Shown: positions 1-6,756, counted from the stretch's first letter. The stretch: 9,923 bases of DNA from Erythrobacter sp. (GCA_030731635.1 JANQTR010000240.1:1-9923), one strand, 5' to 3'. Notes: generated by a model from the letters alone, not told the origin. Made by a program: numbers and translations.

Positions 1-188
1 TCACTTTGGGAGGAGCGCTGGCTTTTCTGGCGACCCTATGGGCAGCGGCGACATTCGCGCCGAAGTATTTGAGAAATTCAAAGGCATCGGGTCCCGATGC
101 GGGGGGCGGTGCGGCTGCGGGTGGTAGCTACGGTGCTTCCGGGTTTGATGATTGCTCTGGTGGCGGTGCCGATGGAGGTTGCGACTGA
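1..188 (+). CDS. 3' end of an unrecognised small membrane protein with a Gly/Asp/Cys-rich tail (partial, 5' end outside window)
   Basis: The reading frame is open from the first base and stops with TGA at 186-188, giving about 61 visible residues. The visible start is a hydrophobic stretch (LGGALAFLATLWAAATFA, about 18 residues) that fits one transmembrane helix. It is followed by a basic PKYLRNSK segment, so the tail is probably cytoplasmic by the positive-inside rule. The last 30 or so residues are Gly/Ala-rich and finish with DDCSGGGADGGCD, holding two Cys and four Asp. The only in-frame start candidate near the left edge is a TTG at position 6 with no room for a ribosome site, so the gene most likely begins upstream. 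Its stop overlaps the nuoH ATG by one base (TGATG), which ties it to the operon. I do not recognise the family. It is not a complex I subunit known to me. The tail could bind metal or be a disordered linker, but both ideas are inference. Confidence 0.6.
   Translation, partial: TLGGALAFLATLWAAATFAPKYLRNSKASGPDAGGGAAAGGSYGASGFDDCSGGGADGGCD
174..178 (+). promoter_or_regulatory. Ribosome binding site of nuoH
   Basis: GGAGG lies nine bases before the ATG at 188 and inside the end of the preceding reading frame. It is the strong Shine-Dalgarno match that selects the ATG at 188 over an in-frame TTG-type start further upstream at 152. Confidence 0.8.
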
Positions 189-1234
189 TGACCGCCTTCT
201 TCCAATCCTTTGGCCTCAGCTACGAATGGGCCTGGACCGTCGCGACGCTCGCGGGGATCCTGATCATCTCGCTGCTCGTCATGTTCAGCGTCGCCATGGT
301 GATCTATGTCGACCGCAAGGTGCTGGGCGCGATCATGATGCGGCGCGGGCCGAATGTGGTCGGGCCGTTTGGGTTGCTGCAGAGCTTCGCAGACGGCCTC
401 AAGGTCTTCCTCCAGGAAACCATCATCCCGAGCGCCGCGAACAAGGGCATCTTCCTGCTCGCGCCGATCATCACCTTCACCGTGGCGCTGGCCGCGTGGG
501 CGGTTATCCCGTTCGATGCAGGCATGGTGCTGGCCGACATCAACGTGGGCCTGCTCTACATCCTCGCGATCTCCTCGATGGGGGTTTACGGCGTGGTGAT
601 GAGCGGGTGGGCGTCAAACTCCAAATACCCGTTCTTCTCGGCGATGCGCGCCTCGGCGCAGATGATTTCTTACGAAGTCTCGATCGGGTTCGTGCTGGTG
701 TGTGTGGTGCTGTTTGCCGGAACCTTCAACATGAGCGGGATTGTCGAGGCGCAGCGCGGGTTCGGGCTGGGCATCATCAATGGCTATGTGGTGCACCCGC
801 TGCTGTTCCCCATGTGGGTGGTGTTCTTCATCTCGGCGCTGGCTGAGACCGCGCGCGCGCCGTTTGACCTGACCGAGGCGGAGAGCGAGCTCGTCGCGGG
901 CTACCAGACAGAATATTCCTCGATGAGCTTCGCGCTGTTCTGGCTCGGCGAGTATGCCAACATCTTGCTGATGTGCTCATTGAACACGCTGCTGTTCTGG
1001 GGCGGGTGGCTGCCGCCGCTGGACTGGGCGCCGCTGTACATGGTGCCGGGGATCATCTGGTTCCTGCTCAAGACCTTCATGTTCTTCCTGATGTTCAGCT
1101 GGATATGGGCGACCGTACCCCGGTATCGTTATGACCAGCTGATGCGGCTTGGGTGGAAGGTGTTCCTGCCGATGAGTCTTCTGTTTGTGGCAGTTACCAG
1201 CGGGTATCTGATGGCGACGGGGCATTTCGGATGA
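188..1234 (+). CDS. nuoH: NADH-quinone oxidoreductase subunit H (complex I)
   Basis: NuoH is the membrane subunit (ND1 homologue) that joins the peripheral arm to the membrane arm and forms much of the quinone chamber. The product is 348 residues, typical for alphaproteobacteria (E. coli has 325). Visible family signatures are DRKVLGAIMMRRGPNVVGP (42-60), the SYEVSIG segment with Glu163, and the long conserved acidic loop from about 219 to 244, which begins AETARAPFDLTEAE and continues to GYQTEYS. That loop lines the quinone cavity and its acidic residues are thought to couple redox chemistry to proton pumping. About eight hydrophobic helices are visible. The ATG at 188 was chosen because of the GGAGG site at 174-178 and the one-base overlap with the upstream stop. 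The TGA overlaps the ATG of the next ORF (ATGA at 1231-1234), so that ORF is probably translationally coupled to nuoH. Confidence 0.98.
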   Translation: MTAFFQSFGLSYEWAWTVATLAGILIISLLVMFSVAMVIYVDRKVLGAIMMRRGPNVVGPFGLLQSFADGLKVFLQETIIPSAANKGIFLLAPIITFTVALAAWAVIPFDAGMVLADINVGLLYILAISSMGVYGVVMSGWASNSKYPFFSAMRASAQMISYEVSIGFVLVCVVLFAGTFNMSGIVEAQRGFGLGIINGYVVHPLLFPMWVVFFISALAETARAPFDLTEAESELVAGYQTEYSSMSFALFWLGEYANILLMCSLNTLLFWGGWLPPLDWAPLYMVPGIIWFLLKTFMFFLMFSWIWATVPRYRYDQLMRLGWKVFLPMSLLFVAVTSGYLMATGHFG

Positions 1235-1617
1235 GCGCGCTGCTTGCCCTGACCGCTGCGATGAACGGGCTTGTGTTCGAGTGTCGCGCCGATACGGCTT
1301 ATCTCACCGTGTTCGCTCCGTCCGAAGCCACCACCGCCAGTTATGGCGGTAATGTCCTTACGCTATACAAGGTAACAGGCGATGGCGAGATCATCGCGCC
1401 GCAGATGCGCGTGCGTCAGGTCTTTGATGGCTTACCCGATAGCCTGTACATCAAACTGACCTCGCCTGAATTCGACGTCGAATTGGATATCACTGACTAC
1501 GTCGCCGAAGCTGCCACCAGCGCCATTAGCATCACCGGCACTCCCAAAACTGGCGAGCCGCAAACCATCACTGGAACCTGCACCGTGACCAAGCGCGAGG
1601 AGGCACCAGCCTCATGA
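1231..1617 (+). CDS. Unrecognised 128-residue protein embedded between nuoH and nuoI
   Basis: This ORF overlaps nuoH by four bases (ATGA at 1231) and nuoI by four bases (ATGA at 1614), so it is a real, coupled member of the operon. Its own ribosome site is weak (GGGG at about 1219-1222). The protein starts MSALLALTAAMNGLVFECRA. The first 15 or so residues are hydrophobic and could be a short signal peptide, but no Lys or Arg precedes them, so export is uncertain. The rest alternates short polar and hydrophobic runs as in a beta-rich domain (for example NVLTLYKVTG, DSLYIKLTSPEFDVELDI), and has no transmembrane helix. There are only two Cys, at 18 and 117, near the two ends of the putative domain, suggesting a disulfide if it is exported. 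The tail is polar (KREEAPAS). It matches no complex I subunit or accessory factor that I know, and lacks metal-cluster motifs. Codon choice appears less GC-biased than in the flanking nuo genes. Function is unknown; envelope-protein character is inference. Confidence 0.85.
   Translation: MSALLALTAAMNGLVFECRADTAYLTVFAPSEATTASYGGNVLTLYKVTGDGEIIAPQMRVRQVFDGLPDSLYIKLTSPEFDVELDITDYVAEAATSAISITGTPKTGEPQTITGTCTVTKREEAPAS
1333..1350 (+). other. Perfect small hairpin inside the orphan ORF
   Basis: ACCGCCA (1333-1339) and TGGCGGT (1344-1350) are exact reverse complements around a four-base GTTA loop. The resulting seven-pair stem lies in coding sequence and has no U-run after it, so it is not an intrinsic terminator. 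It may be chance or may slow translation in this ORF. Confidence 0.5.
1469..1484. other. 16-bp perfect palindrome AATTCGACGTCGAATT in the orphan ORF
   Basis: The 16 bases equal their own reverse complement and encode part of EFDVEL. Such a perfect site is expected by chance only about once in several windows of this size. It has the symmetry of a dimeric protein's binding site but sits mid-gene, so a regulatory role is only a possibility. Confidence 0.5.
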
Positions 1618-2102
1618 CCACCGTCACCCACCTCATCAAATCGTTCACCCTGTGGGAATTCCTCAAGGCCCACGCCTTGACGCTGAAGTATTTCTTCAAG
1701 CCCAAGGTGACGATCAACTACCCGTTCGAGAAGGCCCCGCTCTCGCCCCGCTTCCGCGGTGAGCACGCGCTGCGGCGCTATCCCAACGGCGAGGAACGCT
1801 GCATTGCGTGCAAGCTGTGCGAGGCCGTGTGCCCCGCGCAGGCGATCACCATCGAAAGCGAGCCACGCGAGGACGGTAGCCGCCGCACCACGCGTTATGA
1901 CATCGACATGACGAAATGCATCTATTGCGGTTTCTGCCAGGAAGCTTGCCCGGTTGATGCCATCGTCGAAGGGCCGAATTTCGAATACGCCACCGAAACC
2001 CGCGAGGAGCTGCTTTATGACAAGGCCAAGCTGCTCGCGAATGGTGACAAGTGGGAACGGGCCATCGCGGCCAATCTTGAAGCCGACGCGCCCTACCGCT
2101 AG
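1614..2102 (+). CDS. nuoI: NADH-quinone oxidoreductase subunit I, 2x[4Fe-4S] ferredoxin-like (complex I)
   Basis: NuoI (TYKY/NDUFS8 homologue) carries clusters N6a and N6b, which pass electrons along the peripheral arm to N2 near the quinone site. The 162-residue product matches the alphaproteobacterial family length. Two complete 4Fe-4S motifs are visible: CIACKLCEAVCP with Cys63, 66, 69 and 73, and CIYCGFCQEACP with Cys102, 105, 108 and 112. The amphipathic N-terminus (about 1-30, containing LIKSFTLWEFLKAHALTLKYFF) is the part that anchors the subunit against the membrane arm. The segment NYPFEKAPLSPRFRGEHALRRYPNGEERC is typical of the family; residues 35-63. The start is fixed by the GAGGAGG site at 1597-1603, ten bases upstream, and the ATGA overlap with the preceding ORF. 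It is the last gene before the one sizeable gap in the operon. Confidence 0.98.
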   Translation: MTTVTHLIKSFTLWEFLKAHALTLKYFFKPKVTINYPFEKAPLSPRFRGEHALRRYPNGEERCIACKLCEAVCPAQAITIESEPREDGSRRTTRYDIDMTKCIYCGFCQEACPVDAIVEGPNFEYATETREELLYDKAKLLANGDKWERAIAANLEADAPYR

Positions 2103-2136
2103 GGCGCGCGGCGACGAGGGTAACAGGGTCAGAATT

Positions 2137-2238
2137 TTCGTCATCCCGGCGCCATGGGATTAAGGCTCCGGGATCAAGCTTGGACTAAGGGATCACATTG
2201 CCGCTTTCTGGGCCACGGCGCATCGCCGGGGTGACGGA
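2137..2238. repeat. Imperfect-palindromic intergenic repeat of the CGTCATCCCGGCG type
   Basis: The left arm TTCGTCATCCCGGCG (2137-2151) pairs with the right arm CGCCGGGGTGACGGA (2224-2238). All 15 positions pair in RNA, 13 as Watson-Crick and two as G-U, enclosing 72 bases. The interior has a CCATGG palindrome (2152-2157), CAAGCTTG (2175-2182) and a CTCCGGGATCAAG stretch whose reverse complement, CTTGATCCCGGAG, resembles the left arm's CATCCCGG. The GTCATCCCGG motif is familiar to me from dispersed small repeats in alphaproteobacterial genomes, especially sphingomonads. It has no coding capacity. A non-autonomous mobile or REP-like element that folds in the nuo transcript is likely, but copy number cannot be judged from one window. 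Confidence 0.7.
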
Positions 2239-2243
2239 CCGGC

Positions 2244-2247
2244 GGAG
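2244..2247 (+). promoter_or_regulatory. Ribosome binding site of nuoJ
   Basis: GGAG lies seven bases before the ATG at 2255 and decides that start over the in-frame TTG at 2198. It sits immediately after the right arm of the repeat element, so folding of the element could influence its exposure. Confidence 0.65.
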
Positions 2248-2254
2248 ACACATC

Positions 2255-2878
2255 ATGATACAGGCCATCGCCTTCTATTTCTTCGCGACCATCGTCGTCG
2301 CCAGCGCCGTGATGGTGATCATGTCGCGCAACCCCGTGCATTCGGTGTTGTGGCTGATCATGACCTTCTTCAACGCCGCCGGGCTGATGGTGCTGGTGGG
2401 CGCAGAGTTCATCGCGATGCTGCTGGTGATCGTCTATGTCGGCGCGGTCGCGGTGCTGTTCCTGTTCGTGGTGATGATGCTCGACATTGATTTTGCCGCG
2501 ATGCGCGAAGGTTTTATCCGCAACGTGCCGCTGGGCCTTGCGATAGCCGCGATCTTGCTGGCTGAACTGCTGCTGGCGGTGGGGGCTTACAGCGCGGGCG
2601 GCATTCAGCTGGGGGCGCCTGATGGCAGTGCGATGCAGGCGGCTGATACCAGCAATATCGAAGCGCTCGGCGCGTTGCTCTATGGCCGTTATATCGTGCT
2701 GTTTGAAATTGCCGGGATCATCCTGCTGGTGGCGATGATCGGCGCGATTGTGCTGACCTTCCAGCCGCCCAAGCCCGGCGCGCGCGCACGGCAGGACGTG
2801 GGCAAGCAGAACCGCCGCCGCCCCGAAGATGCCACCATCATGAAGAACCCGGAGATCGGGCAGGGGATCGAGCTATGA
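2255..2878 (+). CDS. nuoJ: NADH-quinone oxidoreductase subunit J (complex I)
   Basis: NuoJ (ND6 homologue) is a five-helix membrane subunit between NuoH and the NuoK/N part of the arm; its third helix changes shape during the catalytic cycle. The 207-residue product (E. coli 184) contains the family block AEFIAMLLVIVYVGAVAVLF (50-69) with Glu51 and the Tyr61-Val-Gly62-63 region that forms the pi-bulge. The later conserved block EALGALLYGRYIVLFEIAG (136-154) is followed by LLVAMIGAIVLT. The C-terminus is a basic, hydrophilic tail (about 171-207, with ARARQDVGKQNRRR) that probably lies in the cytoplasm; such tails are usual in alphaproteobacterial NuoJ. An upstream in-frame TTG (2198) would add 19 residues of repeat-derived sequence and is unlikely. 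The TGA overlaps the nuoK ATG (ATGA at 2875). Confidence 0.97.
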   Translation: MIQAIAFYFFATIVVASAVMVIMSRNPVHSVLWLIMTFFNAAGLMVLVGAEFIAMLLVIVYVGAVAVLFLFVVMMLDIDFAAMREGFIRNVPLGLAIAAILLAELLLAVGAYSAGGIQLGAPDGSAMQAADTSNIEALGALLYGRYIVLFEIAGIILLVAMIGAIVLTFQPPKPGARARQDVGKQNRRRPEDATIMKNPEIGQGIEL

Positions 2879-3195
2879 TCAGTGCAGGTGGGATTGGTAT
2901 CGAACACTACCTTACCGTTGGTGCGATTCTGTTCGTGCTGGGCGTGCTGGGGATTTTCCTCAACCGCAAGAACGTGATCGTGATCCTGATGGCAGTCGAG
3001 TTGATCCTGCTGGCGGTGAACATCAATCTCGTCGCCTTCAGCGCCTTCATGCAGGATCTGGTGGGGCAGATTTTCGCAATGCTGGTATTGACCGTAGCGG
3101 CGGCCGAAGCGGCCATCGGGCTTGCCATTCTGGTGATCTACTTCCGCGGTCGCGGGTCAATCGCGGTTGACGATATCAACCGGATGAAGGGGTAG
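2875..3195 (+). CDS. nuoK: NADH-quinone oxidoreductase subunit K (complex I)
   Basis: NuoK (ND4L homologue) is a three-helix membrane subunit in the second proton channel next to NuoJ and NuoN. The product is 106 residues (usually 100-105) and shows three clear hydrophobic helices. Glu42 in MAVELILLAVN and Glu78 in AAAEAAIGLA correspond to the two essential membrane Glu residues known in E. coli NuoK (36 and 72), with a constant offset of six from a slightly longer N-terminus. The RGRGSI segment after helix three is the usual cytoplasmic end. It starts within the last codons of nuoJ (ATGA overlap), so translational coupling is expected. It ends in TAG seven bases before the nuoL start. Confidence 0.97.
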   Translation: MISAGGIGIEHYLTVGAILFVLGVLGIFLNRKNVIVILMAVELILLAVNINLVAFSAFMQDLVGQIFAMLVLTVAAAEAAIGLAILVIYFRGRGSIAVDDINRMKG

Positions 3196-3202
3196 GTTTT
3201 TC

Positions 3203-5191
3203 GTGAATACCATCCTCATCATCGTGTTCGCGCCGCTGCTCGCGGCCCTGATTGCAGGGCTGGGCAACCGCATGATCGGCAATGTCGCGGCCAAATCGAT
3301 CACCACCGGCGCGCTGTTGCTGTCCGCTGGCCTGAGCTGGCCGATTTTTCTGGGCTATATCGGCGGGACTGAAACCGCCGAGGTGGTGCAGGTCTTAAAG
3401 TGGGTCGAAAGCGGCACGCTGAACTTCGATTGGGCGCTGCGGGTTGATACGCTGACCGCGATCATGCTGGTGGTGATCAACACCGTTTCGGCGCTCGTGC
3501 ACCTCTATTCGTGGGGGTATATGGAGGAAGACCCGGATCAGCCACGGTTCTTCGCCTACCTGTCGCTGTTCACATTTGCGATGCTGATGCTGGTGACAGC
3601 GGATAACCTGGTGCAGATGTTCTTTGGCTGGGAAGGCGTGGGTCTGGCGTCCTATCTGCTGATCGGTTTCTGGTTCAAAAAGCCGAGCGCAGGGGCTGCG
3701 GCGATCAAGGCGTTTGTGGTCAACCGTGTGGGCGATCTGGGCTTCATGCTCGGTATTTTTGGTACCTATCTGGTGTTCCAGACGACCTCGATCCCCGAAA
3801 TTCTCGCGGAAGCCCCTGCGATGAGCGGGTCGACCATCACCTTTGTCGGTATGCGCCTCTATACGATGGACATCCTGTGCATCCTGTTGTTCATCGGCGC
3901 GATGGGCAAGTCGGCGCAGCTGGGCCTGCACACCTGGTTGCCGGATGCGATGGAGGGGCCGACGCCGGTGTCAGCGCTGATCCACGCCGCGACGATGGTG
4001 ACCGCCGGTGTGTTTATGCTGTGCCGCCTCTCACCAATGTTTGAAACTGCGCCGACTGCGCTGATGATCGTCACGGTGGTGGGCGCAGCGACATGTTTCT
4101 TCGCTGCCACCATCGGGACAACGCAGTGGGATATCAAGCGGGTAATCGCTTATTCGACCTGTTCACAGCTGGGCTACATGTTCTTTGCCGCAGGGGTTGG
4201 CGCCTATGGCCCGGCGATGTTTCACCTCTTCACCCACGCTTTCTTCAAGGCGCTGCTGTTCCTTGGCGCAGGCAGCGTGATCCACGCGATGCACCACGAA
4301 CAGGACATGCGGTATTTTGGCGGGCTGCGGAAGCACATCCCGCTGACCTTCTACGCGATGTTGGCCGGGACACTGGCGATTACCGGGGTGGGCGTGCTCG
4401 GCGTGTTTGGCTTTGCCGGGTTTTATTCGAAGGATTCGATCCTCGAAGCTGCATTTGCGCGCGGCACCGGTGTTTCGCAGTTCGCGTTCTGGGCCGGGGC
4501 CATCGCAGCCTTGCTCACCAGCTTCTACAGCTGGCGCCTGATGTTCCTGACCTTTTGGGGCAAACCGCGCTGGATTGAGAGCGAGCATATCCAGCACTCG
4601 GTCCACAAAACCCCCGAACAGGCAGGCGCGGACACCACCGGCGGTTATCACCCGCACGAAAGCCCGGTGTCGATGCTAATCCCGCTGGGCGTGCTGAGCG
4701 TCGGTGCGGTGCTGGCCGGGTTCGTGTTCAAGACCGCATTTCTTGATGAAGAAGCGTTCTGGAACGGTTCGATCTATTTCAACGAAGCGCTGATCCACGC
4801 GATGCACGGCGTGCCGTTGTGGGTGAAGCTGACGGCGACGGTGGTCATGCTGCTCGGCTTTGCAGGGGCGTATCTCGCCTACATCGCCAAGCCTGATATC
4901 CCGGCAAAGTTCGTCGCCACGTTCGGCGCGCTTCACAACTTCGTCTACCGCAAGTGGTATTTCGACGAGCTGTATGACGCGATTTTCGTCAAGCCTGCGT
5001 TCTGGCTGGGTCGCCAGTTCTGGAAGCTTGGTGATGTCGGCATCATCGACCGTTTCGGCCCCAACGGCATTGCCTGGGTGGTTGAGCGTTCTTCGGTCGC
5101 CGCAAAGTCGATCCAGTCGGGCTATCTCTACACCTATGCGCTGATCATGCTGCTCGGGCTGATCGCTGCCATAACCTACGTTTTGCTTTAG
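3203..5191 (+). CDS. nuoL: NADH-quinone oxidoreductase subunit L, antiporter-like proton pump (complex I)
   Basis: NuoL (ND5 homologue) is the distal pump subunit of the membrane arm, related to Mrp Na+/H+ antiporters, and ends in the long lateral helix that runs along the arm. The product has 662 residues. Key charged residues are present: Glu144 in FGWEGVGLASYL, Lys236 in GAMGKSAQLGLHTWLPDAME, His261 in IHAATMVTAGV, and Lys410-Asp411 in GFYSKDSI; these match the E. coli Glu144, Lys229, His254 and Lys399 positions. A hydrophilic loop at about 455-488 contains five His residues (462, 465, 468, 483, 485), a region variable among NuoL proteins. The C-terminal segment (about 570-662) has NFVYRKWYFDELYDAIFVKP and a final hydrophobic anchor. 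The start is GTG at 3203, supported by AAGGGG at 3187-3192, which overlaps the end of nuoK; no better start is nearby. Confidence 0.98.
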   Translation: MNTILIIVFAPLLAALIAGLGNRMIGNVAAKSITTGALLLSAGLSWPIFLGYIGGTETAEVVQVLKWVESGTLNFDWALRVDTLTAIMLVVINTVSALVHLYSWGYMEEDPDQPRFFAYLSLFTFAMLMLVTADNLVQMFFGWEGVGLASYLLIGFWFKKPSAGAAAIKAFVVNRVGDLGFMLGIFGTYLVFQTTSIPEILAEAPAMSGSTITFVGMRLYTMDILCILLFIGAMGKSAQLGLHTWLPDAMEGPTPVSALIHAATMVTAGVFMLCRLSPMFETAPTALMIVTVVGAATCFFAATIGTTQWDIKRVIAYSTCSQLGYMFFAAGVGAYGPAMFHLFTHAFFKALLFLGAGSVIHAMHHEQDMRYFGGLRKHIPLTFYAMLAGTLAITGVGVLGVFGFAGFYSKDSILEAAFARGTGVSQFAFWAGAIAALLTSFYSWRLMFLTFWGKPRWIESEHIQHSVHKTPEQAGADTTGGYHPHESPVSMLIPLGVLSVGAVLAGFVFKTAFLDEEAFWNGSIYFNEALIHAMHGVPLWVKLTATVVMLLGFAGAYLAYIAKPDIPAKFVATFGALHNFVYRKWYFDELYDAIFVKPAFWLGRQFWKLGDVGIIDRFGPNGIAWVVERSSVAAKSIQSGYLYTYALIMLLGLIAAITYVLL

Positions 5192-5205
5192 GAGCGCGCT
5201 TCGGA

Positions 5206-6756
5206 ATGGAAGGCCTTCCCATCCTGTCGTTGATGATGCTTGTGCCGCTGGCAGGCGCGTTGGCGTGCCTGTTTTCAGGCGCTGCCGCCGCGCGCTGGAT
5301 CGCGCTGGGCGCGACGCTGCTGGCCTTCGTGCTCGGCATCGCGCTGTGGTCGAATTACCAGATCGGTGGTCCGCAATGGCAATTCACCGAGCGGGCAGAG
5401 CTGTTTGCAGGCTTTAACTATGCGCTGGGGATTGATGGCATTGCATTAATGCTGATCATGCTCAGCGTGTTCCTGATGCCAGTCTGTATTCTGGCAAGCT
5501 GGGATTCAATCACCAAGCGTGTCGGCGAATATATGGCCGCCTTCCTGTTCATGGAAGTGCTGATGATCGGCACGTTTGCAGCGCAGGATTTGTTCCTGTT
5601 CTACATCTTTTTCGAAGCTGGCTTGATCCCGATGTATCTGATCATCGGGGTGTGGGGCGGGGACAACCGCATTTATGCGAGCTATAAGTTCTTCCTCTAC
5701 ACCCTGTTCGGATCGGTGCTGATGCTGATCGCGATGTTCTGGATGGTGGCCGAAGCTGGCACATCCGATATCCCGACGCTGATGCAATACAGCTTCCCGG
5801 CCGAGGCACAGACGTGGCTATGGCTAGCTTTCTTCGCGAGTTTCGCAGTTAAGGTGCCGATGTGGCCGCTTCACACCTGGCTGCCTGATGCCCACGTGCA
5901 AGCGCCGACTGCAGGTTCTGTGATTTTGGCGGGCGTGTTGCTGAAATTGGGCGGATATGGCTTCATCCGCTTCAGTCTGCCGATGTTCCCCGAAGCTTCG
6001 GCGCAGTTTGCCTGGCTTGTGTTCACCTTGTCGATGATTGCGGTGGTCTACACCTCGCTCGTTGCGCTCGTGCAGTCCGACATGAAGAAGCTGATCGCCT
6101 ACTCCAGCGTTGCGCACATGGCGATTGTGACTGTCGGCCTGTTCGCCTTCAACGTGCAGGGGTTGGAAGGCGCGATGATCGTCATGCTGTCTCACGGCCT
6201 CGTTTCTGCCGCGCTGTTCCTGTGTGTTGGCGTGATCTACGATCGGCTGCACACGCGTGAGATCGCGCGGTACGGCGGTCTGGCAATCAATATGCCTTAT
6301 TACGCGCTATTCTTCCTGCTTTTCACCATGGCGAGCATTGGCTTGCCGGGGACGAGCGGCTTCGTGGGAGAGTTCCTTTCGCTTGCGGGAATTTACCAGA
6401 CGTCGAGCCTTGTGGCGCTCATCTGCACCACCGGGATCATCCTTGGCGCGGCCTATATGCTCTACCTCTATCGCCGCGTGGCCTTTGGTGGGCAAGTCAA
6501 CGAAGATGCCGCCGCAATGCGTGACCTCAGCCTACGCGAGTGGGTGATGATGGCGCCGATTGCTGTCGCCGTGTTGTGGATGGGGGTCTATCCCGAAAGC
6601 TTCCTCGCGCCGATGCGCGCTGACATTGCCGTGCTTGACGCCCGGCTTGCGGCGGCAGCCCCGGTGGGTGACGCGGCGTTGGCGGCGGGCGCGCCCCGGG
6701 CTGAGGCTGCCAATGCGCTGCCGGAACATTCGAGCGCCGAGGAGGGCGCGCACTGA
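5206..6756 (+). CDS. nuoM: NADH-quinone oxidoreductase subunit M, antiporter-like proton pump (complex I)
   Basis: NuoM (ND4 homologue) is the middle antiporter-like pump. The 516-residue product has the full set of expected residues: Glu137 in FFEAGLIPMYL, Lys216 in FAVKVPMWPLHTWLPDAHV, Lys247 in LLKLGGYGF and Glu389 in GFVGEFLSLAG, matching E. coli Glu144, Lys234, Lys265 and Glu407. The block SDMKKLIAYSSVAHM (291-305) is a family hallmark. About fourteen hydrophobic helices are visible. After the last helix (about 446-466) the protein runs on as an Ala-rich, acidic hydrophilic tail of roughly 40 residues (about 474-516), which looks unstructured and beyond the catalytic fold. The ATG at 5206 follows TAGGAG at 5189-5194, which includes the nuoL stop. 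The TGA overlaps the nuoN ATG by one base. Confidence 0.98.
   Translation: MEGLPILSLMMLVPLAGALACLFSGAAAARWIALGATLLAFVLGIALWSNYQIGGPQWQFTERAELFAGFNYALGIDGIALMLIMLSVFLMPVCILASWDSITKRVGEYMAAFLFMEVLMIGTFAAQDLFLFYIFFEAGLIPMYLIIGVWGGDNRIYASYKFFLYTLFGSVLMLIAMFWMVAEAGTSDIPTLMQYSFPAEAQTWLWLAFFASFAVKVPMWPLHTWLPDAHVQAPTAGSVILAGVLLKLGGYGFIRFSLPMFPEASAQFAWLVFTLSMIAVVYTSLVALVQSDMKKLIAYSSVAHMAIVTVGLFAFNVQGLEGAMIVMLSHGLVSAALFLCVGVIYDRLHTREIARYGGLAINMPYYALFFLLFTMASIGLPGTSGFVGEFLSLAGIYQTSSLVALICTTGIILGAAYMLYLYRRVAFGGQVNEDAAAMRDLSLREWVMMAPIAVAVLWMGVYPESFLAPMRADIAVLDARLAAAAPVGDAALAAGAPRAEAANALPEHSSAEEGAH

Larger units (their letters stand above)
2103..2254 (+). other. nuoI-nuoJ intergenic gap (152 bases) with no gene
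   Basis: This is the only gap over 30 bases between complex I genes here. About 100 of its 152 bases belong to the inverted-repeat element at 2137-2238. The part before it (2103-2136) is unremarkable. An open frame from a TTG at 2198 runs into nuoJ, but it would translate repeat DNA. I see no convincing promoter or U-tailed terminator. Confidence 0.7.

Noticed and set aside
97..846. Plus-strand 249-codon frame overlapping nuoH
   Set aside because: It is out of frame with nuoH, which has unmistakable NuoH motifs. Its product is Arg/Gly/His-rich with no hydrophobic pattern.
2137..2238. Intrinsic terminator ending a first transcript after nuoI
   Set aside because: The stem encloses a 72-base interior and is not followed by a U-run, and nuoJ-N need the same transcript in the absence of a visible promoter.
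2198..2254. N-terminal extension of nuoJ from a TTG at 2198
   Set aside because: The extra 19 residues would be encoded by the inverted-repeat element, and a ribosome site with good spacing supports the ATG at 2255.
3395..3931. Long minus-strand open frame (178 codons) opposite nuoL
   Set aside because: It lies wholly antisense to conserved nuoL sequence, has a composition typical of shadow frames in GC-rich DNA (His/Arg/Gln-rich) and no recognisable domain.
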